Below, piece after piece: positions 24,940 through 33,816 of a stretch of 64,000 bases of DNA. A program made the position numbers and the translations under genes. Below the pieces are notes generated by a model. The model ran no database searches and was not told the origin of the DNA. It was given only the letters and a program-made list of their open reading frames with translations. Origin of the DNA: Roseibium porphyridii (GTDB lineage: Bacteria; Pseudomonadota; Alphaproteobacteria; Rhizobiales; Stappiaceae); the NCBI RefSeq assembly GCF_026191725.2, contig NZ_CP120863.1, positions 5,250,001 to 5,314,000 of the forward strand, written 5' to 3'. Position 1 is the stretch's first letter. Each line of letters begins with the position of its first letter.

Positions 24940-26025
24940 ATGAAAACTCGGGTTCACGCGATAGCAGGCGGCATCGGCTTCCTGATGATCCTGCTCTTTT
25001 GGACATCAACCGCATTCACTGAACTGTTCACCAGTCACGAAACGGTCGCGACGGTCAAAGCCCTGATATTAAGGGGCATGTTCATACTCATCCCGGCGAT
25101 GGTCATTGCAGGCGGATCGGGAATGACTTTGGGCAAAAACCGGACCGATGCCCTGGCGAATGCGAAGAAGAAGCGGATGCCGGTAATCGCAGCCAACGGT
25201 TTGCTGATCCTGCTCTCAGCCGCGTGGTTCCTGGCGGGAAAGGCTGCTGCGGGCGAATTCGACACCGTGTTCTATTTTGTCCAGGTGGTTGAGCTGTGCG
25301 CGGGAGCAGCAAATCTGACCATGATGGGCCTCAACATTCGTGACGGGCTCACAATGACGGGGAGAATTGGGCGCTTCAACGCCTCCAATGCCGGTAGTCA
25401 ACATCCGAGTATCGAAGAACGTCCTTCCGGGCCACTGGTTGCCAAGAACATTCCACGGTTCACTGGTACCAATGGAGAGAAGCTCGATGTCCAACCGGTA
25501 ATGGCGTTGTGCCGGTGCGGTCACTCGAAGAACAAGCCCTATTGTGACGGATCCCATAACGACATTGGGTTTTCGAGCGAACCTGCGCCGGAGCGGACAC
25601 CGGACGAACTGAGGGTCTTCAAGGGCAAGCAGCTTGATGTGCACTACAATCGGCTTCTTTGCTCCCATGCCGGTGGATGCGGAAAGCGCTTGAAAGCCGT
25701 ATTCGACACCACCCGAGACCCATGGATTGCTCCCGACAAAGCCACTCCGGATCAGATCAGAGATACGGTCAAAGCTTGTCCCTCAGGCGCACTTTCCTGG
25801 AGTGAACCAGGAGGGACAGCGATGCACATCTGCGGCGATGCCCCGGAAATCGCAATTGAGCACAACGGGCCGTTTCGCGTTACGAGGATCCAGCTCGCCT
25901 CAGGCGTGAAAGCCGAGGGCGCTTCAGAAGACAAATACGTACTCTGCCGATGCGGAGCATCCAATAACAAACCTTTTTGCGATGGCTCCCATTCCGAAAT
26001 TGGTTGGACCGAGCAATCAGCCTGA
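24940..26025 (+). CDS. membrane protein with two CDGSH iron-sulfur domains and a Fer4_19-like domain
   Basis: 361 residues from ATG 24940 (GAGG upstream). Four hydrophobic segments lie at about 5-25, 42-60, 82-100 and 108-130. Then come a first CDGSH motif (C191, C193, C202, H206), a middle domain with C241, C247 and C280 resembling the divergent Fer4_19 mono-cluster domain, and a second CDGSH motif (C336, C338, C347, H351). Each CDGSH site fits CxCx2(S/T)x3PxCDG(S/A/T)H, the 3Cys-1His [2Fe-2S] ligand set of mitoNEET. A membrane-anchored soluble part with up to three clusters suggests electron transfer at the inner membrane. The cytochrome b561 gene follows after 23 bases. No characterised close relative is known to me. 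Confidence 0.82.
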   Translation: MKTRVHAIAGGIGFLMILLFWTSTAFTELFTSHETVATVKALILRGMFILIPAMVIAGGSGMTLGKNRTDALANAKKKRMPVIAANGLLILLSAAWFLAGKAAAGEFDTVFYFVQVVELCAGAANLTMMGLNIRDGLTMTGRIGRFNASNAGSQHPSIEERPSGPLVAKNIPRFTGTNGEKLDVQPVMALCRCGHSKNKPYCDGSHNDIGFSSEPAPERTPDELRVFKGKQLDVHYNRLLCSHAGGCGKRLKAVFDTTRDPWIAPDKATPDQIRDTVKACPSGALSWSEPGGTAMHICGDAPEIAIEHNGPFRVTRIQLASGVKAEGASEDKYVLCRCGASNNKPFCDGSHSEIGWTEQSA

Positions 26026-26048
26026 ACGCCTCCCGAGCGAATGACACT

Positions 26049-26582
26049 ATGAAAAGCACATCTGAAAAATACGGATCCGTTGCCGTCACAATTCATTGGC
26101 TGAGCGCCTTTTTGATCCTGGTGCTTTTGGGCACCGGATTTCGTGCGGCAGCAACGACCGACACCCTTTCGAAGGAGGAGATCCTGACGATCCATGCGTC
26201 TCTGGGCATTACGATCTTGCTTTTGACGGTGGCCAGGCTTGTGTGGTGGGCACTTGCCGATCGCAAACCTGTTGCCCTCGCAAGCAGTCCGGCCTGGCAA
26301 AATCTCTTGGCCAAATTCGTTCACGGACTGTTTTACATCGTGATATTCGGCATGGCTGCCAGCGGCATTGGCATGCTGGTTCTCTCAGGTGCAGGCTCAG
26401 TCCTTTTTGGTGGCGCCACCGCTCCGCTTGCCGACTTTTCCGACTACGCACCACGCATACCCCACGGCATCGGTGCACGCGTCTTGCTTTTGCTACTCGC
26501 GTTTCATATTGGCGGCGCACTCTTTCACCAGTTCATCAAGAAGGATGGATCAATTGCGCGCATGTGGTACGGCGGACATTGA
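26049..26582 (+). CDS. cytochrome b561 family protein
   Basis: 177 residues from ATG 26049. Four membrane helices with the b-type haem His ligands expected in this family: His in TIHWLSAFLILVLLGTG (helix 1), IHASLGITILLL (helix 2), FVHGLFYIVIFGM (helix 3) and LLAFHIGGALFHQFIK (helix 4). It should exchange electrons between the quinone pool and a partner protein in the inner membrane. The partner may be the CDGSH protein encoded directly upstream. It is the last gene of the operon. The frame extends upstream to 25977 inside the CDGSH gene without a start signal. Confidence 0.86.
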   Translation: MKSTSEKYGSVAVTIHWLSAFLILVLLGTGFRAAATTDTLSKEEILTIHASLGITILLLTVARLVWWALADRKPVALASSPAWQNLLAKFVHGLFYIVIFGMAASGIGMLVLSGAGSVLFGGATAPLADFSDYAPRIPHGIGARVLLLLLAFHIGGALFHQFIKKDGSIARMWYGGH

Positions 26583-26747
26583 AGCGACCCTCGGATGTCT
26601 CCGCCACAAAGAAGCAGCGGCATCTCAGTCTCAGACTTTAGAACGTAAGTCCTTCTCCCGATTGAGCCCGGTCTCCATCCGTGCCTAAAATTGGATGTCC
26701 GTTGGAGGCGGGCAAAAAGATTGAAGCTTTTGGGAGGAAGCTGTCGG

Positions 26748-27590
26748 ATGACTGAAAACACGACCACTCCGGAAAAAAATGCGCCAGCTACCGAAAAGGA
26801 TGCAACGGGCGCAACCGGACTGCGGCCCATGCCCCAGGTCAGGAAGATTACCGCGAACGACGTGATAGATGCATTGGCGGCTGGTCTTGCGGATATACGG
26901 CGCGCTCCGGTTTATGGACTGACGATCGGTGCCCTGTTTGCTGCCGGGGGCCTGTTTGTGGTCTTGAGCGCTGCAGCACTTGAAATGAGTTACTTGTCCT
27001 ATCCGGCAGCCGCCGGTTTCGTGCTCATCGGGCCATTTGCCGCGGTCGGACTTTATGAAGTAAGCCGCCGCCTGGAAAGCGGCGACGAAGTCTCCTGGAA
27101 AACGGTGCTTGGAACCATCTGGGCACAAAAAGGCCGCGAGCTTTCCTGGATGGCCTTCGTTGTGCTCTTCATCCAGATCATGTGGATGTACCAGGTTCGG
27201 CTGTTGCTGGCGCTGTTTCTGGGGTTTCGCTCATTCGCCTCATTCGATGAATTCCTGACCCAGGTGATCACAACGCCTGAAGGCCTGATGTTCCTGGCCG
27301 TCGGCCATGTTGTCGGCGCGATCCTGTCGCTGCTCCTCTTCTCTTTGACCGTCGTGTCCTTCCCGCTGCTTCTGGAAGACGATCGCGACTTCATCACTGC
27401 GATGATCACCAGCGTCCGCGCCGTCGTGACGTCGCCTGTGCCGATGATCGGCTGGGCGATTGTCGTAACTGCGGTCCTGATCGTGTCCATGGTTCCGGCG
27501 TTTCTCGGTCTGATCGTGACCCTGCCGATCCTCGGTCATACAACCTGGCACCTTTACAAGAAGTGCGTGGTTCTGCCGGATGAAACCTAA
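26748..27590 (+). CDS. DUF2189 integral membrane protein
   Basis: 280 residues from ATG 26748, preceded by GGAGGAAG. A polar N terminus of about 45 residues (many Thr, Pro, Lys, Glu) is followed by about six membrane segments, with the family core RKITANDVIDALAAGLADIR and SYPAAAGFVLIGPFAAVGLYE. DUF2189 members are small membrane proteins of unknown role, often near respiratory or cytochrome c oxidase genes. It lies 165 bases after the cytochrome b561 gene on the same strand and may or may not share its transcript. It converges with the lysR gene, with only 19 bases between stops. Confidence 0.8.
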   Translation: MTENTTTPEKNAPATEKDATGATGLRPMPQVRKITANDVIDALAAGLADIRRAPVYGLTIGALFAAGGLFVVLSAAALEMSYLSYPAAAGFVLIGPFAAVGLYEVSRRLESGDEVSWKTVLGTIWAQKGRELSWMAFVVLFIQIMWMYQVRLLLALFLGFRSFASFDEFLTQVITTPEGLMFLAVGHVVGAILSLLLFSLTVVSFPLLLEDDRDFITAMITSVRAVVTSPVPMIGWAIVVTAVLIVSMVPAFLGLIVTLPILGHTTWHLYKKCVVLPDET

Positions 27591-27609
27591 TACTGAACTG
27601 TCATCCGGA

Positions 27610-28494
27610 TCAGGTTGAATAGTGCTCAGCAAGAAATCGAACAAGCAACAAAGTCAGGCTCTCACGACGCGATTTGTCTGGCCACACGGCGTAACAACCA
27701 AGTGACCGCAGGGTCCAATCAGGCAGCAGCTCCACAAACTCACCGTTGCCCAGTCCCTGTTCGGCAACATGTCTCGGCAGGACCGTGATCCCGAGGTTTT
27801 GATGCGTAAAGTGGTAGAGGGCATCCAAGCTGTCGACAGTCAGCTGCGAAATCCCGGATACTCTGGCAGTCCTGCCATCCCGGTTTGAAAACTCGATCAG
27901 GTCCGCGCGTTGCTCGTAGCGGATCCAGTGCCAATGCTTCAGATCGTCCGGATGGTCGGGGGCAGAGCGCGACGCTGCATATTCGGCACCTGCGACTAGC
28001 ACACGCTGATACTCCCCAAGTTTCCGAGACATCATCGAGCTGTCGTCAAGCCAGCCGACACGAATGTTGAGGTCAATGCCATCCTGAATAAGACCAAGCG
28101 GATGGTCTGAATAACAGACGGAGAGTGTTACGCCCGGATGGTCCTTGATAAACTCGCCAACCAGCGTGGAGAGCGGAGACGACGCCAGGAAGGTCGGGAT
28201 GGATATCCGCAAATCTCCAACTGGGTCTATCGACAGAGCATTCAGCTCGTTCAAGCCAGTTTCGGCACTGTGCAGCATGTCGACCACGCGAGGGTAAAAG
28301 ATGCGCCCCTCGCTGGTCAGTGCGATTTTTCGCGTGGTTCGATGAAGCAGCGTGACACCCAAATACCTTTCCAGATCGGACACTGTCTGACTTATTCTGG
28401 AAGGTGCGAGGCCGAAGTCTTTCGCCGCGGCTCGAAAAGATCCTTCATCCACAACTCGCGCAAAAACAGCCATATGCCTGAGATATTCGATCAT
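27610..28494 (-). CDS. LysR family transcriptional regulator
   Basis: 294 residues from ATG 28494; the frame continues to TTG 28530. The HTH is at about residues 5-60 ([25 protein letters not shown]), followed by the hinge and a substrate-binding domain (about 85-290). It resembles the CrgA/DmlR-type group ([30 protein letters not shown]). It is divergent from two SnoaL-like genes, with inverted repeats between the starts. Control of those genes is likely; the inducer is unknown. Confidence 0.87.
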   Translation of the reverse strand: MIEYLRHMAVFARVVDEGSFRAAAKDFGLAPSRISQTVSDLERYLGVTLLHRTTRKIALTSEGRIFYPRVVDMLHSAETGLNELNALSIDPVGDLRISIPTFLASSPLSTLVGEFIKDHPGVTLSVCYSDHPLGLIQDGIDLNIRVGWLDDSSMMSRKLGEYQRVLVAGAEYAASRSAPDHPDDLKHWHWIRYEQRADLIEFSNRDGRTARVSGISQLTVDSLDALYHFTHQNLGITVLPRHVAEQGLGNGEFVELLPDWTLRSLGCYAVWPDKSRRESLTLLLVRFLAEHYST

Positions 28495-28516
28495 TGTTCT
28501 GTTTTTCGGACTTATC

Positions 28517-28545
28517 AAATCTGATTTCAACGAATACTCAAATCA
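28517..28545. promoter_or_regulatory. inverted repeats between lysR and the SnoaL-like gene
   Basis: AAATC-T-GATTT (28517-28527) overlaps a larger inverted repeat, TGATTT-N12-AAATCA (28522-28545). The AT-rich dyad with outer T and A residues is the general shape of LysR boxes. It ends about 130 bases before the SnoaL-like start and lies just upstream of lysR, fitting an autoregulatory/activator site. Confidence 0.45.
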
Positions 28546-28674
28546 ATCGACTGTCAATAGATAAGCCGTGTGCACGGAACAGGTTGTCCTCTCAACGCCA
28601 AGCGATCCGTTTGAGACCAGATCCGAGCCTATTTCAACGCATTCAGCACTGACACCAAACTTGTGAGGCCCCCA

Positions 28675-29160
28675 ATGAATCGCAGATCCGCTTTAAAAGC
28701 CACCGGCCTGACCGCTCTGTCGATGGCACTGGCGCAGCAGCCAGCCAATGCCGAGAACGCGACACAGAGCTCCCTCAAGACCGTCATGGACTTCATGGGT
28801 GCCATGGGCGGTGGGGATAGTGCAAAGGTCGCTAGCCTGATGGCAGACGACATGGTCTGGCACAACGAAGGTGATCCGGCTCTTCCCTGGATCGGCACTT
28901 GGCAGGGCAAAGAAAAGATCTTCGAATTCATGGGGCTTTTCGGCGAGAATTTTCAGACAACGGAATGGACGAACACAGATGCTTTTGCCTCGGCTGATAC
29001 CGTTGCCGTCTTTGGAAAGATGAACGGTATAACGACAAAGTCCGGTAAGAACATCGGCGAGTTCACATTCGCGCTACGCGCCAAGGTCCGCGACGGCAAG
29101 GTCGTACTCTGGAACTGGTTCGAGGACAGTTACGCGGTCAGCAAGGCCTATCACGGCTAG
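28675..29160 (+). CDS. exported SnoaL/NTF2-like protein with twin-arginine-type signal
   Basis: 161 residues from ATG 28675 (GAGG upstream). The N terminus MNRRSALKATGLTALSMALA, ending AQQPANA, looks like a Tat or Sec signal peptide with cleavage near residue 25. The mature part is a SnoaL-like cone-fold domain (KTVMDFMGAMGGGDSAKVAS, MADDMVWHNEG, YHG end). SnoaL-like proteins include cyclases, isomerases and ester or epoxide hydrolases as well as non-enzymes. It is divergent from lysR and followed by a second SnoaL-like gene in the same direction, 82 bases on. Confidence 0.75.
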   Translation: MNRRSALKATGLTALSMALAQQPANAENATQSSLKTVMDFMGAMGGGDSAKVASLMADDMVWHNEGDPALPWIGTWQGKEKIFEFMGLFGENFQTTEWTNTDAFASADTVAVFGKMNGITTKSGKNIGEFTFALRAKVRDGKVVLWNWFEDSYAVSKAYHG

Positions 29161-29242
29161 CACCTTCCGCCGCATGGCATGCCTAAGCAACCTGGCAGTA
29201 AAGTTCGCAACTGAATCTCGTTCAAACACAGGGAAAACCAAT

Positions 29243-30010
29243 ATGGGAACAGGTCTCGACAACGTTCGCAAGATTTACCTGGAGGGCATTGCCGCCGGGA
29301 ACGCTCGAGAAGCTGTCCAAAAATACACCGGACATCGCTACACACAGCATTCAACAGGTGTCGGAGACGGTGTTGAGGGGTTCCTGACCTTTTTCGAACC
29401 GTTCCTTGAACGAAATCCAAAGCGGGAAATCGAGATTGTCCGCATTCTCGAAGATGGGCCCTGGATCTTTTGCAGCGCCTTTCAGTCGCTCAACGACGGG
29501 GCCGCTCGTTGGGTGACCATGGACATGTTCTATACCGGGGCAGATGGGCTCATCCTGGAGCATTGGGACACGATTGCTCCGTATGCTGCCAAGACCAAAT
29601 CGGGTGCGGACATGGTAGGTGGAACAACGGCGATTGATCACAGCGCGGATACAGCCACGAACAAGGAATTGGTGCTGGAGTTTACGAAACAGGTCCGACA
29701 GGAAGGACATCTGAACCGTCTCGACCAATTCGTTGCGATGGACCTCATTCAGCACAGTCCCTCCATCGGCCCTGGAGGACGAGGCTTGGCGGACTGGTTC
29801 GCTTCCGAAGCAGCAGGGTCCTATCAGATGCTCTTCAAGCTGATTGGACAAGGAGATTTCGTCGTAACCTATGGCAAACGCCGCGCTTCAGGAAAAGATA
29901 TCGCGGTGTTCGACGTTTACCGGATTGCAAATGGTGTAATCGCGGAGCACTGGATGAACGAAGAAACAATTGGCCCACGCGAGACCTGGGGCAACTCCGG
30001 AAAGTTCTGA
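29243..30010 (+). CDS. protein with two tandem SnoaL-like domains
   Basis: 255 residues from ATG 29243 (AGGGAAAA upstream). Two SnoaL-like halves are visible. The first covers about 1-115 (VRKIYLEGIAAGNAREAVQKY, TQHSTGVGDG, EHWDTIAPY). The second covers about 135-250 (NKELVLEFTKQVRQEGHLNRL, IQHSPSIGPG, EHWMNEETI). The paired IQHS/TQHS and EHW motifs in each half show an internal duplication. Each carries the conserved His of this group. Function unknown; the position after the exported SnoaL-like gene and the divergent LysR suggests a shared small-molecule pathway. Confidence 0.78.
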   Translation: MGTGLDNVRKIYLEGIAAGNAREAVQKYTGHRYTQHSTGVGDGVEGFLTFFEPFLERNPKREIEIVRILEDGPWIFCSAFQSLNDGAARWVTMDMFYTGADGLILEHWDTIAPYAAKTKSGADMVGGTTAIDHSADTATNKELVLEFTKQVRQEGHLNRLDQFVAMDLIQHSPSIGPGGRGLADWFASEAAGSYQMLFKLIGQGDFVVTYGKRRASGKDIAVFDVYRIANGVIAEHWMNEETIGPRETWGNSGKF

Positions 30011-30051
30011 ACTATAGGCTTGTTGGATCCGGCAACGACCGGCACAGGAGA

Positions 30052-30873
30052 CTAGGCTTCGCCCTCTACTTCCGCTTCCATCGCAGCCTTGCGCTCCCGC
30101 CATTCGTTCAGAAGCTCAATGTCCATCTCTGGCGGACGATAGTCGACGCGAGTGAGATACAGTCCGTCCGCCGGGGCAACCGGTCCGCAGGCCTTGCGGT
30201 CACGTGCTTGCAGCGCACTTGTGATGTCTCCTGCGCCCCACTTCCCCTCGCCAACCAAGCGTAAGGTGCCAACCATCGAACGGACCTGATTGTGCAGGAA
30301 CGACCGTGAGGAGCACTCGGCAATGACGAATTCTCCCTCTCGATAGACGCTGAATTCCTCAAGTGTCTTTTCCGGGCTCTTGGCCTGGCAGCGCGAATGG
30401 CGAAAGGTCGTAAAATCATGATGGCCAACAAACTCCTGCGCAGCGCCGTGCATGGCGGCCGCGTCCAGTTCGGGCTTCACATGCCACGCGAGCCCCAACT
30501 GATGGGTCAGCGGTGGCAATCGGTTGTGGATCCGGTACCGATAGGATCTGCGAATTGCAGAGAAACGCGCATCGAAGCCCTCATGCATTTCTTCAACATC
30601 CAGGATCACAACCGGGTCCGGCTGACAGTGAAAATTCATGGCGCCCATAATGGTTTTTGTCGGCCATGATTTGCTCAGATCCGCATGACAGGCCTGACCT
30701 GTCGCGTGCACCCCGGTGTCTGTACGCCCTGCGCCGCCAATCGTTACCACTTCACCCGTGAACGCCTTGATGGCACGTTCGATCACGGCCTGTACAGACG
30801 GTCCGTTGGCCTGGCGTTGCCAGCCGCAAAAGGGCCGGCCATCATATTCAACCGTCAGCTTGTAGCGTGGCAT
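30052..30873 (-). CDS. truA: tRNA pseudouridine(38-40) synthase
   Basis: 273 residues from ATG 30873, where the TruA fold begins ([21 protein letters not shown] region); the upstream extension to 30951 is not family-like. The catalytic Asp is in [19 protein letters not shown] and [21 protein letters not shown] are further family blocks. The enzyme makes pseudouridine at positions 38-40 of the anticodon arm of many tRNAs. It is downstream of fmt and a GNAT gene on the minus strand, in the def-fmt-truA group common in this bacterial class. Confidence 0.95.
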   Translation of the reverse strand: MPRYKLTVEYDGRPFCGWQRQANGPSVQAVIERAIKAFTGEVVTIGGAGRTDTGVHATGQACHADLSKSWPTKTIMGAMNFHCQPDPVVILDVEEMHEGFDARFSAIRRSYRYRIHNRLPPLTHQLGLAWHVKPELDAAAMHGAAQEFVGHHDFTTFRHSRCQAKSPEKTLEEFSVYREGEFVIAECSSRSFLHNQVRSMVGTLRLVGEGKWGAGDITSALQARDRKACGPVAPADGLYLTRVDYRPPEMDIELLNEWRERKAAMEAEVEGEA

Positions 30874-30886
30874 TCCCGGCGCCGAT

Positions 30887-31423
30887 CTATTCGAATTCTT
30901 GAAACGGTGTTGCAAACGCCACTTCGATCGGCAGGTCGCGGGTACCGGCATCCGTCAAAGCCAAGGCCATGAATGCCGCTCCGGCATAGGGCCCTTGGAC
31001 CTTCTGGGCCAATTCGGCATCAAAACCGAACCTTGGGAAGAAGGCCGGTGGGCCGAGCACCAGAACCAGGTCTTCGCCGTTTTCCTTCAAGGCCTCCAGT
31101 GAAACGCGCGTCAGCGTCGTGCCGATGCCCTTGTTTTGCTTGTCGGGTAAGACGGACACAGGCGCAAGGCAGGCAATCTGCATGGCCTGTCCCGCACCAA
31201 TAGCAGCCGGTGTTACCCTGCTATAGGCAACATGGCCGACAATCCGTTTGGTTTCATCCAATGCCACCTGCTCCAGAACAAGCGCTCCGCAGTGACGCAG
31301 GGTGTTTACCAACCGAGCTTCCCGGTCAGACGGAAAGGCAGCCGAGATCAGAGCCCGGATTTCGCTTTCATCAGCCGGGGTAACGTTTCGGACGGTCAGG
31401 TTGGGAATGGCGGTCGGCGGCAT
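30887..31423 (-). CDS. GNAT family N-acetyltransferase (YhbS-like)
   Basis: A 178-residue acetyltransferase. The acetyl-CoA binding region is about residues 85-110 ([20 protein letters not shown]; the loop KNKGIG matches the QxxGxG/A pattern in variant form). [13 protein letters not shown] is typical of YhbS/PA-type GNATs. Substrate unknown. It lies 13 bases upstream of truA and 24 bases downstream of fmt, so it is likely part of the same transcript. Confidence 0.85.
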   Translation of the reverse strand: MPPTAIPNLTVRNVTPADESEIRALISAAFPSDREARLVNTLRHCGALVLEQVALDETKRIVGHVAYSRVTPAAIGAGQAMQIACLAPVSVLPDKQNKGIGTTLTRVSLEALKENGEDLVLVLGPPAFFPRFGFDAELAQKVQGPYAGAAFMALALTDAGTRDLPIEVAFATPFQEFE

Positions 31424-31447
31424 CGTTCTTTCTCCTGTCGTTCCAGA

Positions 31448-32386
31448 CTAGTCCAGAACCACCCCTTCAGATAGGGAAACTCCTCGCAGGAAGTCCTCGC
31501 CACTCATCGGCCTTTTTCCAGCCCGTTGAACTTCGTCCAGTCGCACGGCCCCTTCGGCACAAGCAATCACGGGTGCTCCATTTGCAGATATCACGGTCCC
31601 CGGTGTGCCGGAGCCTTCAGATAGTGCGCTGCGCAGGATCTTCACCCTTTCAGGTTTGGTGCCAAGAGTCATTTCGCACCAGGCACCGGGAAATGGCGAC
31701 AATCCCCGAATGTGATTGTGAACATCGCCTGCTGTCTGTGACCAATTGATGCGCGTCTCCTGCTTTGAAAGTTTGGCAGCGTAAGTGACACCCTCTTCCG
31801 CCTGCGCCTGTTCACCAAGCGCGCCTCTTGAGAGCGCTGCTAGCGCACGCACCATAAGATCTCCGCCCAAGGCTGAGAGGTGATCATGCAGTTCACCTGC
31901 GGTCATGTTTTCGGTAATCGCAACTGACTCAGACATGCAGACCGGGCCGGTATCAAGCCCTTCTTCCATCCGCATCACCTGCACAGCGCTTTCCTTGTCA
32001 CCGGCCATGATAGCCCGGTTTATCGGTGCTGCGCCGCGCCAGCGCGGCAAGAGGGAAGCGTGCAGGTTGAGGCAACCGAATTGCGGTGCGTCCAAAACCG
32101 CCTTCGGCAGCAGAAGGCCATAGGCAACGACGACCGCAACATCCGCATCAAGGCCCGCAAAACGCTCCTGTTCGTCTTCGCTCTTCAGACTGGTGGGTGT
32201 GAACACCGGGATACCAAATGATTCCGCAGCTTCGTGAACTGGAGACTTCTTGAGCTCCATTCCGCGTCCTGCCGGGCGTGGCGGCTGCGAATAGCAGGCG
32301 ACCAGATCATGGCCCTGACCGACGATTTCCATCAGGGTCGGCACCGAGAAATCCGGAGTGCCCATAAAAACAACACGAAGAGACAT
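31448..32386 (-). CDS. fmt: methionyl-tRNA formyltransferase
   Basis: 312 residues from ATG 32386, with AGGA upstream; the frame extends to 32446 without family similarity. The N-terminal formyltransferase domain has [12 protein letters not shown], the 10-formyl-THF motif [14 protein letters not shown] (Asn and His of the active site) and [13 protein letters not shown] with the catalytic Asp. The C-terminal OB-fold domain starts near residue 205. It formylates initiator Met-tRNA; def removes the formyl group later. The two genes are separated here by marC. Confidence 0.95.
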   Translation of the reverse strand: MSLRVVFMGTPDFSVPTLMEIVGQGHDLVACYSQPPRPAGRGMELKKSPVHEAAESFGIPVFTPTSLKSEDEQERFAGLDADVAVVVAYGLLLPKAVLDAPQFGCLNLHASLLPRWRGAAPINRAIMAGDKESAVQVMRMEEGLDTGPVCMSESVAITENMTAGELHDHLSALGGDLMVRALAALSRGALGEQAQAEEGVTYAAKLSKQETRINWSQTAGDVHNHIRGLSPFPGAWCEMTLGTKPERVKILRSALSEGSGTPGTVISANGAPVIACAEGAVRLDEVQRAGKRPMSGEDFLRGVSLSEGVVLD

Positions 32387-32510
32387 GGGGGTCCTGAGGC
32401 TTAAAAGGATTTTGCCCCTTATTGCGTTTTGGGGCGTGCCTTGCAAGCGTTTGAGTCAGGTTGTTCAAGCGATTGCAGCGAAGGAAAGCGGCATCCCCTT
32501 ACGCTGCGGG

Positions 32511-33143
32511 CTATGCCAGGCCGGGTAACAAAACCTTGAGACTTTCTGCCATCATTTCCATGGCAATCGCCGCCAGGATCATACCCATCAGGCGACTCAT
32601 CACACTGTTTGCGGTTTGACCGATGAAGCGAGACAGAAACGGCGCAGCAAAGAAAGTCCCGACAAGCAGCGCGATTGCGGCCGACACACCCGCGACATAG
32701 GCAATTTCCTGCTCCAATCCGCTGACTTGCCCTCTGAAAATGATCATGGTCGAGATCGACCCGGGTCCGAGCAGAATTGGGACTGTCAAAGGATAGATTG
32801 CAGGATTGTCCTGTGACTTCATGTGCTCCTTTTCAGAAGTCGTACCATGATGGGCCTGCGTCTTCTGACCGCGAATGAGGTCAAGCGCAATCAACAGGAT
32901 CAAAAAACCGCCGGCGAGCCTGAATGCGTCCAGCGAAATTCCGAAGACCTTCAGCACGATGTCACCACTCAGCCCAATGAAAATCGCACCGATGCTGAGA
33001 CTGATCAAAAGCGTGAACGCAACCTTGCGTTCAAACGCCGGCCCCTTGTCAGCGGTCAGCGACAGGAATACCGGCAAATTGGCAATCGGGCTCATGATGG
33101 CGAAAAGCGCGGCAAAGATTTTCAGGAAGAACTCCTGATCCAT
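32511..33143 (-). CDS. MarC family inner-membrane protein
   Basis: A 210-residue membrane protein with six hydrophobic segments. The family N terminus is clear (KIFAALFAIMSPIANLPVFL), and the second half carries PLTVPILLGPGSISTMIIF, the paired motif of MarC/UPF0056 proteins. No transport substrate is established; the old link to multiple antibiotic resistance was not supported in E. coli. It lies between def (29 bases upstream) and fmt (124 bases downstream), an unusual insertion in a translation gene group. Probably co-transcribed with def. Confidence 0.9.
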   Translation of the reverse strand: MDQEFFLKIFAALFAIMSPIANLPVFLSLTADKGPAFERKVAFTLLISLSIGAIFIGLSGDIVLKVFGISLDAFRLAGGFLILLIALDLIRGQKTQAHHGTTSEKEHMKSQDNPAIYPLTVPILLGPGSISTMIIFRGQVSGLEQEIAYVAGVSAAIALLVGTFFAAPFLSRFIGQTANSVMSRLMGMILAAIAMEMMAESLKVLLPGLA

Positions 33144-33172
33144 ATGCTTTGCCCCTTCTCATTCCCCGGAGA

Positions 33173-33691
33173 TTAGATTCGTCCGGCCTGTTTTGCCTGT
33201 TTCGTGAATTTCTTCACGACCCGATCACGCTTCAGTTTTGACAGATAGTCAATGAACAGTTTGCCGTTCAGGTGATCGAGCTCATGCTGAATGCAAGTCG
33301 CCAAAAGGCCGTCGGCCTTGATTTCCTGTTCAGCCCCCTCCCGGTTCAGAAACTGTATTGTCACTTCAGCCGGCCGCTCAACATCCTCGAAATACTCCGG
33401 GATCGAAAGACAGCCTTCCTGATAAACCGACATGTCCTCGCTGGACCAGACGATTTTCGGGTTGATGAACACCATTGGTTCCTTAGGGGCATCTTCCTTC
33501 GCGACATCCAGCACAAAGATACGTTTCAAGATGCCGATCTGGCTGGCCGCAAGGCCGATGCCCGGGGCGTCATACATTGTTTCCAGCATGTCATCAGCAA
33601 GCGCACGGGCATCATCATCGACTGTATCGATGGGCGCGCAGATCTCGCGCAGGACCGGATCCGGAATGGTGATAATAGGGCGTATCGTCAT
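33173..33691 (-). CDS. def: peptide deformylase
   Basis: A 172-residue Fe2+ enzyme that removes the N-formyl group from new proteins. All three family motifs are present: [17 protein letters not shown] (metal Cys) and QHELDHLNG (two metal His and the catalytic Glu). Length and motifs fit a class 1 deformylase of Gram-negative bacteria. It is divergent from rmuC, with 125 bases between start codons, so the shared gap must hold both promoters. Confidence 0.96.
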   Translation of the reverse strand: MTIRPIITIPDPVLREICAPIDTVDDDARALADDMLETMYDAPGIGLAASQIGILKRIFVLDVAKEDAPKEPMVFINPKIVWSSEDMSVYQEGCLSIPEYFEDVERPAEVTIQFLNREGAEQEIKADGLLATCIQHELDHLNGKLFIDYLSKLKRDRVVKKFTKQAKQAGRI

Positions 33692-33816
33692 GCGACTGAC
33701 ATAGGCAATCGCGCCGCGCCGGTCAACGCGGAATTCCGCTGCTCCCTAACCGTTTTCAACGCCCTTCGGCAGGGTGCTGGATGGGCCTTCCTTCCGAATC
33801 GTTCTATGTTTGTTTC

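Noticed and set aside
32413..32435. Hairpin GCCCC-loop-GGGGC between marC and fmt as terminator
   Set aside because: No T-run follows the stem on the minus strand, so termination is not supported.
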